Assembly: GCA_025685495.1 (NCBI GenBank)
Contig: JAJNMT010000022.1
Coordinates: 186,001 to 250,000 of the forward strand
From: Huntiella abstrusa
Lineage: Eukaryota; Ascomycota; Sordariomycetes; Microascales; Ceratocystidaceae
Direction of reading: 5' to 3'
DNA: 64,000 bases
Shown here piece after piece: positions 30,241-42,998 of the stretch. Each line of letters opens with the position of its first letter. Position 1 is the first letter of the stretch. Made by a program: the position numbers and the translations under genes. The notes beneath the pieces were generated by a model. The model worked only from the letters and a program-made list of their open reading frames with translations. It was not told the origin of the DNA and searched no databases.

Positions 30241-32916
30241 CTAAGCACGTCTGTACAAACGCTTCGTACCTCCAACCTTGCCCATTTCACCAAAGACGCT
30301 TCCGCCAGATGTCACCCGAGTGCCAGTAACGGGGCTAATGGCAGAGGCCTCGGCCAATTCACCACTGGCAAGACGGACACGCTCCGTGACTTGTTTAACC
30401 CATGCCTTACGTTCAGGCGACATGTTATGACGACTAGTAGGCCCAGCGAGACCCAATGCAGGTGGGAGGTTGAAGTCGGGGTCAGAAGGGGAAGGAGATC
30501 GTGACTTTGGGTAGGCGGCGGCAGTCATTGCAGCGGCGTTCTCGGAGGCAATGGTGGGCGCCATGTATGCAGGGGGACGCTCGGCAACGCTGAGGCCACG
30601 AGGCTTGCGGATTTTCAAAGGAGAGAATTCCATGGCGGAGTGGGGCCGGTCAAAGCCGGCACTTACGGGTGACGCGGCCGTTACGGGACGGCCACTGACG
30701 TTGCGGACTTCGATTTGGGTAGCGGCGCGTCTAGCGTGGTGGGTGGCATATTCACGTAAGTACTCGCCAAGATCGGCCCATCCACCACCGACACGGACCA
30801 TGACACGCTCGCCATTCTCACCAACCAGTCTAATAAACAGCTTGATGGGAGGCTCGCCGGTCGACCGAGATAAATGGTACACCTTGATCTGTTGACCACC
30901 AGGGGTACGGGGACGAGACCGTCTTTCGGCGGGAGCTAATGTGTAAGACGGCGTCTGGGAACGAGTGGAAAGAGATGAAAGAGAGCGGAGATTCCGCTCT
31001 CTGGAAGCCCGCTTGGTAAGCTTGGGCAGAACAAGATCCGGAGGGTTCAGATCAATTGGGGGACGTGAGGGGGTTGACGTGGTGGAAGGAGTGGCGGTAG
31101 GGTCCGATGAAAGGTGGATTTTGGCGGGAATTTGAGAGAGAATAGTTGAGATCTGTTGCTGGAACTGATCGTCGGGGGTGGTAGAGGAGAACGACTTTGA
31201 AGGGTTGGCGATGTCGTGAGTGATGGGAATGGAAGGATAGAAAGGCGACGTGACAGAGTCGCTTACAGCCCGACTTTGGACATTAGGCTGGTTAGGTGCC
31301 GACTTGGCTCTCAGAGCACGAGTGGTACGGGCGGCAGGAGTTGGGGAACTGTCAAAGTCGAAGGTATCCTCGAGGTCAAGAACCCGGTGTGGGTGGAGCG
31401 CAGGAAGGCCCGGCGACTCCAAGATGCTAGAATCGAAACGAAGGCTATCGCTGGGGGTGAGAGAGGCATCGTTCAAGTTCGACTCAACACTAATGCGATG
31501 TACAAGAACGGACCCATCCATCAGGGCGACCGAATCACCATCACCCGAGGCAGCGTCACGACCCACGGAAACCTCAGACGCGGCAGTCATGAAAGATGCA
31601 TCTACGGAATCGTTGTCCTCAGCAAAGCTCTGGTCCATGATAGTGGACAGTCTTTGAGCAGCTTTGGAATTTCTTCCGTGGTCGGTGATGCGGAAAATTG
31701 GGACAGCGGCGTTTTCTTCTTCGCTGTCACTACCAGCGGGTGATATTCTTTCGTGGCCGTGTTCCTCTGCGATACGGTCGAATTCCATTTGACGCAGCAT
31801 CTTCTCGCAGATTGTGACCCATTCAGCGTAATCCTTTTCGACCGTCTCAACGCGATCTATCCATTGATCAGGAATGGTGTCGTCGAGACCTTCGAGATGA
31901 TCCAACATGGCATCGAGAATACGGGCCGGGATTGCGGTTTTGGCTCCGAGAACCAACTTAGTAGCGAGATACTCAGCCCGAGTAAAAGACTTCAGGATCG
32001 ATTTGTCCTGGGCAGAGGGTGTTTGAGAGTCAAGCATTGGCGACGACAAGCCGACATCCTTCCATGCTGTCCTTAAGGAATTCTCGGCGGTATTAAGAGA
32101 ATAAAAGAGAGATGGGATGCGACGCAGGACAGCCAATCTAAGAGACCAGATGCTTAGGTCCGATGTGAGCCTCGACAATGGAAGAAGAGATTGAAGGACA
32201 ATTGCTGTGACCACCGAGGCGACATCAGAAAGGTGATTGAAGCCTGTGCTGAGAGATGGTGATGTAACGTCAAAGGCTTCGCCGTTATCCTTGCCGAGAT
32301 CTGACTGAATATACTCGACCAGAACTCGCGACTTGATGTCGTCGAGCTCCAGATCCTCCAAATCCTTCAAGATGGTTGCAAGTCGTTCCTCAAATTTGAC
32401 GACTTCCTCGGCCTCAATGTACCCGACAAGACAACCCTTCCGCATCTCAACCAGTTTTTCCAAAGTATCACATTTTTCCAACGTCTTCATGCTGGCAACC
32501 GACACATGAAAACCTCTAGGACCCGGTACTGCAGCCCAGGGCCAGTCAGCCACCTCGTCAGCCCATTCCTGTATGCGACCAGCCGCCACGGCCGCCCGCA
32601 TAGCGAACTCCAAGTCTTGTCTAGAAGCATGAATCAAGCATGCCTGCAGTTGATCAGGAGGGTCGAGAAGGCAGTCAACGGCGGCATCGGGTGTCAAGTA
32701 GCTGACAATATCATCTTGAAGGGGCCCGAGGCTTCGACGGGTCGGCGAAAGGTTGTTACCCAGACTCCGGCGGGATGGCGACAGGTTGGTACCAATACTG
32801 CGGCGCGGCGAAAATGTGGGGCCGAGACTACGACGGGTCGGCGATAATGTGGGGAATGGTCGAGGATGGTGTCGGAGCTGTTTTGACGGTGTGGGGAGAA
32901 GGATTGGACGATCCAT
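30241..32916 (-). CDS. GAR (Gas2-related) domain protein, 891 aa
   Basis: A single exon from ATG 32916. The C-terminal third holds a GAR-type domain: KVYHLSRSTGEPPIKLFIRLV, then GERVMVRVGGGWADLGEYLREY. The 'VmVRVGGGW.dL..yL' core is diagnostic of Gas2/GAR domains, which bind microtubules. The N-terminus (residues ~20-65) has four tandem copies of an SPxRRS(L/I)G motif, each a plausible basophilic or proline-directed kinase site. The middle (~70-400) is mostly helical, and 400-650 is acidic and Ser-rich, probably disordered. A cytoskeletal linker role is inferred. It is transcribed away from the transcription factor gene at 38150. Confidence 0.82.
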   Translation of the reverse strand: MDRPILLPTPSKQLRHHPRPFPTLSPTRRSLGPTFSPRRSIGTNLSPSRRSLGNNLSPTRRSLGPLQDDIVSYLTPDAAVDCLLDPPDQLQACLIHASRQDLEFAMRAAVAAGRIQEWADEVADWPWAAVPGPRGFHVSVASMKTLEKCDTLEKLVEMRKGCLVGYIEAEEVVKFEERLATILKDLEDLELDDIKSRVLVEYIQSDLGKDNGEAFDVTSPSLSTGFNHLSDVASVVTAIVLQSLLPLSRLTSDLSIWSLRLAVLRRIPSLFYSLNTAENSLRTAWKDVGLSSPMLDSQTPSAQDKSILKSFTRAEYLATKLVLGAKTAIPARILDAMLDHLEGLDDTIPDQWIDRVETVEKDYAEWVTICEKMLRQMEFDRIAEEHGHERISPAGSDSEEENAAVPIFRITDHGRNSKAAQRLSTIMDQSFAEDNDSVDASFMTAASEVSVGRDAASGDGDSVALMDGSVLVHRISVESNLNDASLTPSDSLRFDSSILESPGLPALHPHRVLDLEDTFDFDSSPTPAARTTRALRAKSAPNQPNVQSRAVSDSVTSPFYPSIPITHDIANPSKSFSSTTPDDQFQQQISTILSQIPAKIHLSSDPTATPSTTSTPSRPPIDLNPPDLVLPKLTKRASRERNLRSLSSLSTRSQTPSYTLAPAERRSRPRTPGGQQIKVYHLSRSTGEPPIKLFIRLVGENGERVMVRVGGGWADLGEYLREYATHHARRAATQIEVRNVSGRPVTAASPVSAGFDRPHSAMEFSPLKIRKPRGLSVAERPPAYMAPTIASENAAAMTAAAYPKSRSPSPSDPDFNLPPALGLAGPTSRHNMSPERKAWVKQVTERVRLASGELAEASAISPVTGTRVTSGGSVFGEMGKVGGTKRLYRRA

Positions 32917-35900
32917 TGTGACTTTTTTTGGCGGATTTAGTATGTAGGAAACAAGGGATGGCGGCTCAATTTGAGGCTCAAGGAGGTCGTGTTATAATAT
33001 AAGAAACCGCCGTATATGACAGAGTCTCAAACACGGCGACACAACGCCTTTGTGTTGCTAAGAGCTCGCAACCAATAGAAGCAAAACCACTAAACAAGTG
33101 ATACAGGACAACCCGGCAGATGTCAAGCCGTCTGAAACGTCTAGAAACAGCAACAAGAAGGGACTTCCTACAGGCGGCAGTAGGAGAGAGCAAAGACAAT
33201 GACGCCGCCACGGGCCATTTCTGCACGTCGCCGACGCCGATGAGAGTGAGACCGTGGCTGTGGTCAAGAAATGATCAGACGAGTGTGTATATGTCGTAAT
33301 CGGTCGATCCGGGAAGGTTGTATCGCGTCGGCGTCGGGTTGGAAATCGCCGCTAGCAAATTCCAGGGATGGCAATCGGTGGCGCTCTCGCAGGGCGGACT
33401 GCAAAGAACGATGGCGGCGATGTCGGAATGGTAGGTTTGCCCGGAAGTGCGGAATGCAAATATGTAGGGAGGAGGAGCAAAACGGACTGCTGTGATTGCT
33501 AGTCACTTTGGTCCAATTTTTTTTTTTTTCGCAGCGCAAGGGGCGCTTCAATGTGGGTTTTTGCAACTACCTGTATAACGATGTAGGCAAAAGTGGTGGA
33601 CGTGACAGGTACCCAAACACGGTAAACGCTACGTAACTTTGTGCTTAGCTGGGGCTGTGGATTTGTGGTTGTTATGCAGGAAGGTGCAGATGTCGCGATT
33701 GTGGAAGGAGCGTGGTTGTGAATTAGGATTAGGAAATAAAATAAAATACAGTGAAAATGGTGCAACGAAAGGTAAAAAAGACGGGTAAAGAGTGACGATA
33801 GTTGGACGCTCCGGATGTGTTGCGCACCACGAGAAGGAAGAAAAAAAAAGACGAAAACAGCAAAATCAAAATAAACAACCCTTTTCTTCGGTTGGCCGTG
33901 CAATTTCGTCCATGGTCTTGTCATCCTGGATTGGTCAATGCCATGACATGAGATCATGCGTGAATATACCCTAACCCTTTGTTTGACCGGTGCTGTAAAG
34001 TGATGTTAATGTGTGACGTCACACTTGCACCTGACAAGCTGTGGTGCGGACTTGCGTGCTCCGACGTTTTGCCTGTAGTACCAAAATATTATAGCCAATG
34101 AGACATTCCAGACTACATAAGTCGCCGCACAAGCGGAAGCTCGTTTCCAAAGGCATGGGGCGTCGGGCCAGGTGTTTTAGCGCCGCGTGGCTAGAGCTGT
34201 CTCCAAATGGTGCAAAGGGCTGTTGCAGTGTAGGAAGGTCCTGCGTCGCATGTGACAGGACTGCTTCGTGGGAATGATAGATTGGGTAGCGAGGAAGGGG
34301 AACAACCGGAGGGAATGGACAAAGAAGAGTAGGACATGCGCTTGACGTGGTATTGAACTTTTGAGCAAAAGATTGGCAAAGCTAAAACAGGGACATTCTG
34401 GTCAGATAGTGCATTAAATGTGGTCACCCATGACCAATTGATACACAGTCACAATGATCCAAGAATGACAAAAGATGTTGCCTCCCCCGCAAAAATATGT
34501 AATGGAAGTCGTCATTAATGTGTCTCTCGATCCCCCGTTCCAGTCGTCACTGTAACATACCCCAGATTCACCTTGGCGTTCCCCGCATTTTCAGCGAGGG
34601 GGGTTACATGTATGGCGTAAAGTCACTTGCCAACCCATGACCATGGTTTCCCGGTTTCCACCGAGTCCATGTGGTCGCTGGACGAACGGATGGACGAGGC
34701 GTGGCGCGAATACACCACCACCACGGCGGCAGCAGCGGGGGCCAAGTACGGAGGTGTGTTGTGCGGCAGTAATGTACTTGGTAAGACGTGAGAGGGTGTC
34801 GAAGAAACAGACAAAATGATAGAATACTCTGGAAAAGGAAGCCATATATCGGTACAAAGAGACCGCAAAATACCCCCCCGCAATAAGAGGTTCTTCGTCC
34901 CTTTCACTCTCTCTCTTCTCCCCCACAAATGGAATTCCCACAAAGCCAAGGCACGCTTCCACGCCGTCTTTCCCCGGATTTCCCCAGATTTCCAAAAAGA
35001 GCAAAAAGATGTCGTCCCCAATAGAGACAACAAGCACCTCGTGACCTCGGTCTTGGCTCCATCAAATCACAGGCCAAGTGGCTTGGCAATCCCTAACCCT
35101 AGTATAGAGAAACGTGATGGAATCCATTTAGGGCAACAGCTGAGAAGAAGAGCGGCGATTGTAACTGGAAAGGGTAATTGGCCAGAAGAGGAAAGGAAAG
35201 GGGGTCATGTTAGAGAGAGGATGCGAGAGTTCCTGCCATGGTGGGGAACATGGAGGCTGGATTGAATTGGGCTGTGAGGACTGTTTTTTTTTTCTTTTCA
35301 GGACTCTTTGTGCATGACTAGCGAGAATAAGTTGGTTTTGTTTGTGAATGTAGAGGAAGCTGGGAATAGCCTAACGAAGCGGGATATAAAGGCTGACATG
35401 GACGGAATATGTCACTTGAATCATGTATGCAACTCTTGTCCTCTTGGGGTGGATGGTACTGGATTGATGACTATATTGGGCCAATTCGAGGCTCCTCTCG
35501 GTCCCGCTTAGCACAACGGCAGGGGAAATGGTCGGGGATAGCACGAACAAAAATACATGGTGGTAGTGAACGAAAGAAGGCAGGAGAAGCACCAGGGAGA
35601 AGGAGGGGCTCGTTCCGTGTTGATTCCTCTGATGAATCTAATCAGATGACAAGTTCAGAGTAACTCTGATTTTCCATTGCATGGTGGCCATGGATTTGAG
35701 CCATGTCGTCATTGCACTGGAACGGGTTTCCGTTTCGAGAACATTGGCCGGTGACTTGGGGTTGAGATATTTTTCAATACTTACTGGTTGGCTTTCTTTG
35801 TCTTGTTAGCTGGGCTGTCTTGTTACTCCTCCGGGTTATCCTTGTAAAATTCTACTGAACGGGAGCATGACGTTTGGGGGGACAAGTGGGTTCTAGCTAA

Positions 35901-38149
35901 TGAGGAGACGCTTGTTTTCAGACTGGTCAGCAGACGGGAATAACTTTGCTGCAGGGAATGGGAGGGGCTTACATATTTGTGCTCTATTATGGGGGTGATT
36001 CCTCGTAGTGCCGTCCCCACCTGGTGCCCCGGTCATGGGCTGGCATATTGAATGAAGAATGGACCAACGCAACGCCGCAAAGACGCAACGATGCAAGCAA
36101 ACTTGGGAAAACTTCGTGTGCGGCACTTTGCGGACACCGTCTGGTAGGACGTCGGGCTCTTAACTCAACTCACCATTCACTGATGGACGGGACATCTCAC
36201 TGTGAGTAAACTCGAAAAGCTGGTCTTGGCGTCGGTCGTTACGCTCTTGCCCTGTGGACGGACCACAAGCTTTGTTTAGATCGTGTCCTTGGACTACCAA
36301 AAGAAAAGAAAAAAAAGACCTCAATCTCTTCCTATTGTGGTCCCTCTTCCCATTTTACACTCGTGACCTAGCTATATACATACATACGTCGTCCCTTCCA
36401 ACACGGGAAAAAAAAAGACAGGCCAATTTCATTCTTTCTACATTACGCAAAAGTGTGCATACATATACCCGGCCCACAATGCCCGACCAGCCCGAGAGAA
36501 TCGTAGAAAAAGAGAAGTCCAAAAGGAACACCACCGGACCCTGGCCTTCGTTGATCCATTGTGTGGGGTTCGCGCGGACGCGGGGGGCATTCGGCGTCTT
36601 GCAGTGGGGGCATTTGCTAATAGGGTCTCTTTACTGGTTGACGCAATAACCCTGGACCCATGAACAAGGAAAGATGGAGTTGGCTCGGGGAGCTGGCGCG
36701 GGGTTCGTTCCGCTAGGGTTAGACTTTTGGGCGCACAAAGTCCGGAATGTGGTTCTTGCCAAGACGGGTTTGGGGGGAGTAGTGCACGAACCGAAGGGCA
36801 TTTTTTGATATTGATAGACTTTTGCCATGTGTGAGAATCTGCAAATCATTGATGAAGGGTGAAAGTTTTTGTTGGATGAATACACGGACGTATGTACATA
36901 GACGTCGGCGAAAAACTCGCCACATAAGATCCCGCTGTCACTACAACGAAACGCAATCCCGTTAAGCCTCCCGCTTGTAATCCACAATACGGCGTTTCGT
37001 AAAACCCACAGAACTTGTTTTTTTTCTTTCCTTTTTTTTTCACTCTAGTAATACAGTCTCACCGCGCCCCACTAGACGTCCGCGCCCCTTCCCCCAGCCA
37101 AAGCCGTCCGCCGTGGTCCGCCGGGCCTGTTGTTAGGATCATCTAGTTGACCTTCCCGTTGAAGTAATTTTATCCATGCATTTTGGGTTATTGATTCTTT
37201 CTTTTGAATGTTTTCGTTGTATGTGCGCTGTAGAGATTGTCGGATGCAAGCGGAATACTGCGGTATATCCTTCAGCCTTGTGAGAGAGGATTGATATAAT
37301 GAAGTCTTTATGGATATGTCATTGTGAATGTATGAGTATGTACATACAATACATTCCTCTGGTGAAAGTAGTTTGCTTCAGTCAAGGTGGTTGGTCAACG
37401 TTACTGTGACGTTCTCAACAATGGGTCAGTCATGTTGCTAACTCTCAAGTTTCAGTTTTCTTGATTTTTCCATCGGAAAATATTGATTTACTGACCACCA
37501 AATTCGGTTCCTTATTGGGTTTAGATGCGGGTGTCAAGTCTAAAATACCAACGATTAAATCACCAACATTTATTTCACAAACCCATAAATTACAACATTT
37601 AATTGCTTTTATTATTCATGAAAAAAAGGATGAGTGAGGGATGAATTGCCCTTTATTCGTGACTTTGCCTTTCGTCAACACCTATCTTAAATACTTTGAC
37701 CTCCGCCTTGTAGACAACTAATCACATAATCTGTTTTGTCTCTCTTCTTGATGTTTGACTTTTGACGATTTTGCTGCGTCATCAGATTCAATGCTTACTT
37801 ATTCTTTACAGGCTAGTTTCTCAGCTTGTGTCTACATGCGCAGCTTGATATAACCACTCTAAAGAAAAAGCCTTCAAATATACTATTACTCTTGTGAGGT
37901 GTTTCTTCCAACACCTTTTCGTTGTTGATTCACATTCTTTGCTTTTTTCAGTTTTCTTTTTTTCTTTAAACATTTTCAGACCAATCTCCACTCTACCGGT
38001 TTTTTCTTTCCTTTCCCTGATTTTCTGTATTCTTCCTATATTAGTTTTCCGCTTCCAGAGCCTCTTCCTTCTTGAAATCTGCGGCTCTTACATCACCAAT
38101 CATCAGTATCCCCAAAATCTCCAAATTATACGTACATTGCTTGCCTTTC
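32917..38149. other. 5.2-kb divergent intergenic region
   Basis: This region lies between the GAR-domain gene (minus) and the CTF1/FarA-type regulator (plus). I find no ORF with conserved features. The longest minus-strand frame (34591-35037) overlaps other frames and lacks motifs. Pyrimidine-rich and T-rich tracts at about 36270-36420 and 37880-38060 look like fungal promoter or 5' leader sequence. Such a long upstream region is common for regulatory genes. Confidence 0.5.
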
Positions 38150-41100
38150 ATGCAAGAACCAGAACAGCTCTCAGACGACTCTATCGAACCAATCATAGCC
38201 TTCGACCAGTCACATTCATCACCAGCCTCTACAATGTCTACTACAGCATCTACAACAGTTCCAGATCGGCCTATAATGCCCTCTCCTCCTGCCGCCAACG
38301 ATATGTTTCTTAAACAGGAAGTTCCATCTTCACTTGTACGAATAGCTCCAGCTCCAGTACCAACTTCTTCTCACGAACCCGAATCACCCCCACATTCAGG
38401 AGAAAGTACATCTGGATCTGTCAACGGCTCAGTAAACGGCTCTATCAACGGCTCCATCAATGGCTCTGTAACAGCCTCAAAAGGTCGTTCAAACAGCACC
38501 ATAGCAAAGGACGCCGCTTCCCAAAAAGTCACTAAACGCCGAGCTGCCCGTGCTTGCGCTTCTTGTCGCGCGAGAAAAGTTCGCTGTGACGTCGTTGAAG
38601 CTCGCCCCTGTGGAAACTGTCGCTGGGACAATATTCCATGTGTTGTTCAGGAGAGTCGCCGTAGAAAGTAAGTACACACATACAAAAATCCCATCACCCC
38701 CCCGAGTTACATGCAAAGCAAACAGACGTCACGGGATCAAGAACACTTGGGACATTTTTTTTGGAGGGAACAAGGGGACAACAAAAAGGTCACATGCCTG
38801 CTATTGGGAGACAACCAACTGCATGTGGCGTATCCACTGGCCAAATGTGGCTGCCTCTGCAGAAAATTCGCCGTCTCCCCCTATCGGCTGTTCGGGAATC
38901 CGGAGGCTGGATACATTTTTTTTTCCTTCGTTAGTTCATGTGCGTCTCACAAGTGAGTACCGAGCCGCCATCTCCGCACTATGACCGTTCCGCTTCCGTC
39001 CTTGCCGGCATCCAAAGACTCGTCCAATTCCGCATCGTCACACAGTCCGACCGTATCCTGTTCCCCACAAACCACCGAAAAGACGTCATTGTTTGGCCCC
39101 TGTCATTTGGAACTTTATCCACGCTTCCGACAAGCTTTCAATCGTCCAATGACAGCATGCGCAATGCAACCGCGTTCTCAAACCACTTATCCTATTTTGG
39201 CTGCATGCGGTAATGCTAACCGCACCGACCCATTTCTGGGTCATTTTCCCACCCTTTTAGGAAAAATTTGTCCACTACAACCGCTGCCACTGCAGCGTCT
39301 GCCCTCGATTGCGATCATGGACATGACCATGGACACGACCATGGAGCTGTGAGTGATACTGGTCCAACACCTTCAATCAATGGAACTGTCCCGTCGACTA
39401 CTGGAGGTTCTTTAGCCGCTTCGCTCAGAGGCCTCTTGGGTCAGCAGCCGTTACCTCAGATTTCCGGCATCCAGCCACAGTTAGCGCCACAGTTAGCGCC
39501 ACAAGCCGGCATTCCACCACAAGGTCGTCGCTCCTTGCCCAATCTGGTCACCAGCGGTGGAAATCCTATAACACCGATTGAGCGGAGTGCAGGTCTTGGC
39601 CGTCTGAGCGATGCATTGAATGAGTCGTCGATTGGTACATCTGTCAACGATGTCTTATGTGAGTTCATTTTGCTTCCCTATGAAAATGAGTTTACACTAT
39701 TTCAGTACTAACATGCACTTTCCAGTCGCGCAAGCTCTTATGAGTGATGGACCAACAGCCCCAGATTGGCAGTCTTCCATTTTGGGACAACCTGGACTCC
39801 TAGGTTCCGGAATCACCGGCTTCCCGCCGACACCGCCGAATGCCCTTCCTGGATTCATTCGTCCTCTTCCCGCCAAGATTGGACCCGATGATATCGTCTA
39901 CTTGCGCGCCAAGGGCGCTCTCACCATGCCCAGCTTGAAGATGCAGTCGGCCCTTATTCACGCCTACGCCGAGTTTGTGCATCCTTTTATGCCTCTTCTA
40001 GACATGCACACGTTCGTTACTGCCGTTCATGCGCGCAACGACCCCCGTGGTCAGATGTCACTGTTTCTGTACCACTGTGTCATGTTTGCCGCTTCGTCAT
40101 TTATTGATATCCAGTACTTGCGCGAATGTGGATACCTGTCTCGGCGTGCTGCCCGCAAGGCATTTTATGTCAAGGCGAGAGCTTTGTATGATGCCGACTA
40201 CGAAAGTGATCGTCTTATTCTCGTCCAGGGTTTACTGCTTATGACATTCTGGTATGAGAGTCCCGACGACCAAAAGGATACTTGGCACTGGATGGGCATC
40301 GCAAATAGCATGGCCCACTCTATCGGGCTGCACCGCATATCATCCCTGATGAACGTGCCACCACGTAAGCTTGGTCTCTACCGTCGGATCTGGTGGTCCT
40401 GCTTCATGCGTGACCAGGAAATTGCCCTCGGCATGCGTCGGCCAACACGTATCAAGGCCGGCGACTTCAACGTTGACATGCTCAAGGAGGAAGACTTTGA
40501 CATCCGCGCTGTCCCAAGTGAGAACACCACTGTTCCCCGGGAATGCCGCATGTTGCGTGACGTCGCGATGCAGAAGGAACTCGCGCAAATGACCATTGCC
40601 AAGGCCGAGCTCTGCATTCTTGTGAGCAATATGTTGAAAATCCAATACTCTGTTCACACCAAGGGAACTGTCCCTATGGACTCTGGTTCCATGTTGTTCC
40701 CCAATAAGACTATCGATAATGCCGATGATGTCAAGGATGTCGACACGAGGTTGAACCGTTGGCGTGCCGAGCTTAGTGAGGCTTGCATTAACCGCCCACT
40801 GACACCGTTTGACGTCGAAGATGGTAAAGCTACCATTGCCGTGCATAGATCCCTGCTACACATGATTTACTACACCACCCAATCCGCTCTTCACCGCCCA
40901 CAATTCCTCGGTCTTCAACCTGCCCCGGCGCACTTGGAGATCAAGATGCAACAAGCCCAAGAGCTTGCACGCGTCCGAGTCCGTGATGCCGCTACGCAAA
41001 TCACCCGCATGGCAACAGATCTACACGAGCTGGAACTCGACCGCTACCTACCCACCACCGGAGTCACCATCGTGCTACCCGCCATGATCATCCACATGCT

Positions 41101-41827
41101 TGAAATGAAGCACGCCAACCCCGCCGTCCGCGACCACGCCGTTCGCGGCTTCAAACAATGCATGGATGTAATGCAGACTCTCCGCACTTGCTATGCCGCC
41201 GCCGAGTATGCCACTGGCTTCCTGGATGCGTTTTTGCGCAAGGCTAGTATTGATCTTACCGCACAGGGAGACCCCAACCAACAGCAGCCACAGCAACAGC
41301 AGCGTCAACAACAGCAACAGACTGCTCCGCAGCAGACCACTCCTCAGATTTCGGTAGCACAGTTACAAAGACAGCTTCAGGCGCAACAACAAGCGCAACA
41401 GGCCGCCAGCCTCTTTTTCCACACGCCACCGCCTGAGGTCCCTGATAACCTATTTGGTGTAACTCAGCCTCAACAAGCTCAACAACAGACTACCAACCCG
41501 ATATTCAACATCCCGAATATCCCCTCAGCGGACGACCCAGCCACAAGTCAGACTCCCATGTCGGTGACTCTCTCGCTAGCCTCTGTCCCTATCATGCCCC
41601 CAGAGAGTATCCTCGCAGCTTCACCGCCCGCCGAACAGCCTGATCTCTGGTCAACAGAAATGGACATTGACATTGGCGGTCTTCGCGGAGAAGGTGAAAC
41701 CGGGGTTACCGAAGCTGATCTTGAGTGGACGGGCGTTAGTACCGGGGAAGTCGATCTGGATTACTGGTTGCAGTTTCCGGGGGATGTACAAGCTGGGGCT
41801 GACGGGTTGGCGTCGGCAGTGCCTTAG
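38150..41827 (+). CDS. Zn2Cys6 transcription factor, CTF1/FarA-FarB family
   Basis: Exons 38150-38667, 39261-39658 and 39726-41827 give 1005 aa. The introns are 593 and 67 nt, both GT..AG. The start is the first ATG of the frame. The zinc cluster is at residues ~136-164: ACASCRARKVRCD..PCGNCRWDNIPC, then VVQESRRRKKN, a form typical of fungal CTF1/Far regulators. The middle has the fungal-specific regulatory domain: HPFMPLLDMHTF, YESDRLILVQGLLLMTFWYE, DDQKDTWHWMGIA, RRIWWSCFMRDQEIALGMRRPTRI. Between these lies a His/Asp repeat (DHGHDHGHDHG), and the C-terminus is Gln-rich with an acidic end. FarA/FarB/CTF1 proteins activate fatty-acid utilisation and cutinase genes. Which subgroup this belongs to is not settled. 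Confidence 0.85.
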
Positions 41828-42998
41828 ATGACTTACGACCTTTTTTTTTTCTTTTCTTGTTTATTGTTATCTTTTTTGTCGTGGAGGCGGTAGCCTTTGT
41901 AGCGACTTACTTATGACCTTTTTCTTTTCTTGGGTTTGTTTGGGATTTTTGACGGTTGGGTCATTTATATCTGGGTGCCTTTGCGGGTGGATTGAAAAGT
42001 ATTTACATATATGATTTTTATGATAAAAGTTTTGTTGAACTGGTGAATAAGATGTCATTTTGTTTGTATTAGAGCTGTAGTTGTAACATATAATGAAGTA
42101 AAGGCTTGGCTACTATTAGCCGGAGGTATATTCTGTAGTTAGAACTACCACGTCTGCGGTGTACTAATCATTAGTAGCGACCTAGACCTACACGCTTAAA
42201 TATAAAAGCCTTGGTACCACGACTCCCTGGTTGCCGTTAGTTGATGCCCACTATCTGTCCCAGAGCGAGGGACCGTATATACAGGACGGTAATGAAACCG
42301 TCTACTCCAAGGAAGAATAAAACCACAACTAAACAAAACATCCTTTCGGCGCAATGGTATACCGATACACCCCCAGTGTCCAGCATTCGTCCACTATACC
42401 GAAACATAACTCAATACCACAGAGTAGTCACACACATAGTTACCAACGTTCACCAATCTGACAGTGGCAAAGTCAAAGGTACTGTGCATACGATCAAGTC
42501 GCATCTAATCGGTACCTGAATGCAGGGATGAACCATACCCGGGACAAAATAAGCTTAATCCTACGCAGACAGATTGACGTCATAGACAGATAAGTTGTCT
42601 ACTTCTCAGTCTGCCAGATGGAGCTTTGGGAGTTAGTTTAATCTGTGTAGTACAGTAATCGTTATGTCGGGGGATTGGGTTAGAAGCATATGATTCTGTA
42701 AATGGGTTATCGTGGATCACCTATTTTTCGTGGAGTTTCAGAATATGCTTTAATTCAACGGTACTAAAAACTATTGCAACGATAATCAAATCAAACGCGA
42801 GAGTTTCAAAACACCCAACACTACCGCTAACACATTTTTTTCCATCTTTTATAGATAATCACTAAATCAACAGAAAGATACAACCAATAACCACCACGAG
42901 TATCCCCCTAAAAGAAACAAATGACAAACGATCAAACAAAAGAAAATACCAGAAAGCTACTAGAAAAAGAAATAGAAAACCGGACAATTCCACCCCCA
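41828..42998. other. convergent 3' gap, no gene
   Basis: T-rich sequence after the transcription factor stop, then mixed noncoding DNA up to the 3' end of the ankyrin gene. A GGCGCAATGGTATACCGATAC segment near 42347 vaguely resembles the A-box part of repeat S1 but is too short to call. Confidence 0.55.

Noticed and set aside
34591..35037. 148-codon minus-strand ORF upstream of the transcription factor gene
   Set aside because: It overlaps another frame of similar length, has no motif and lies in low-complexity intergenic DNA.
36130..36200. tRNA-like string GTAGGACGTCGGGCTCTTAACTC resembling tRNA-Lys
   Set aside because: No B box, no acceptor stem pairing and no terminator could be found, so it is not a tRNA gene.
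42340..42390. Possible S1/tRNA-like fragment (GGCGCAATGGTATACCGATAC)
   Set aside because: Only about 20 bp resemble the A-box part of S1 and no body sequence follows, so chance or tRNA-like composition explains it equally well.
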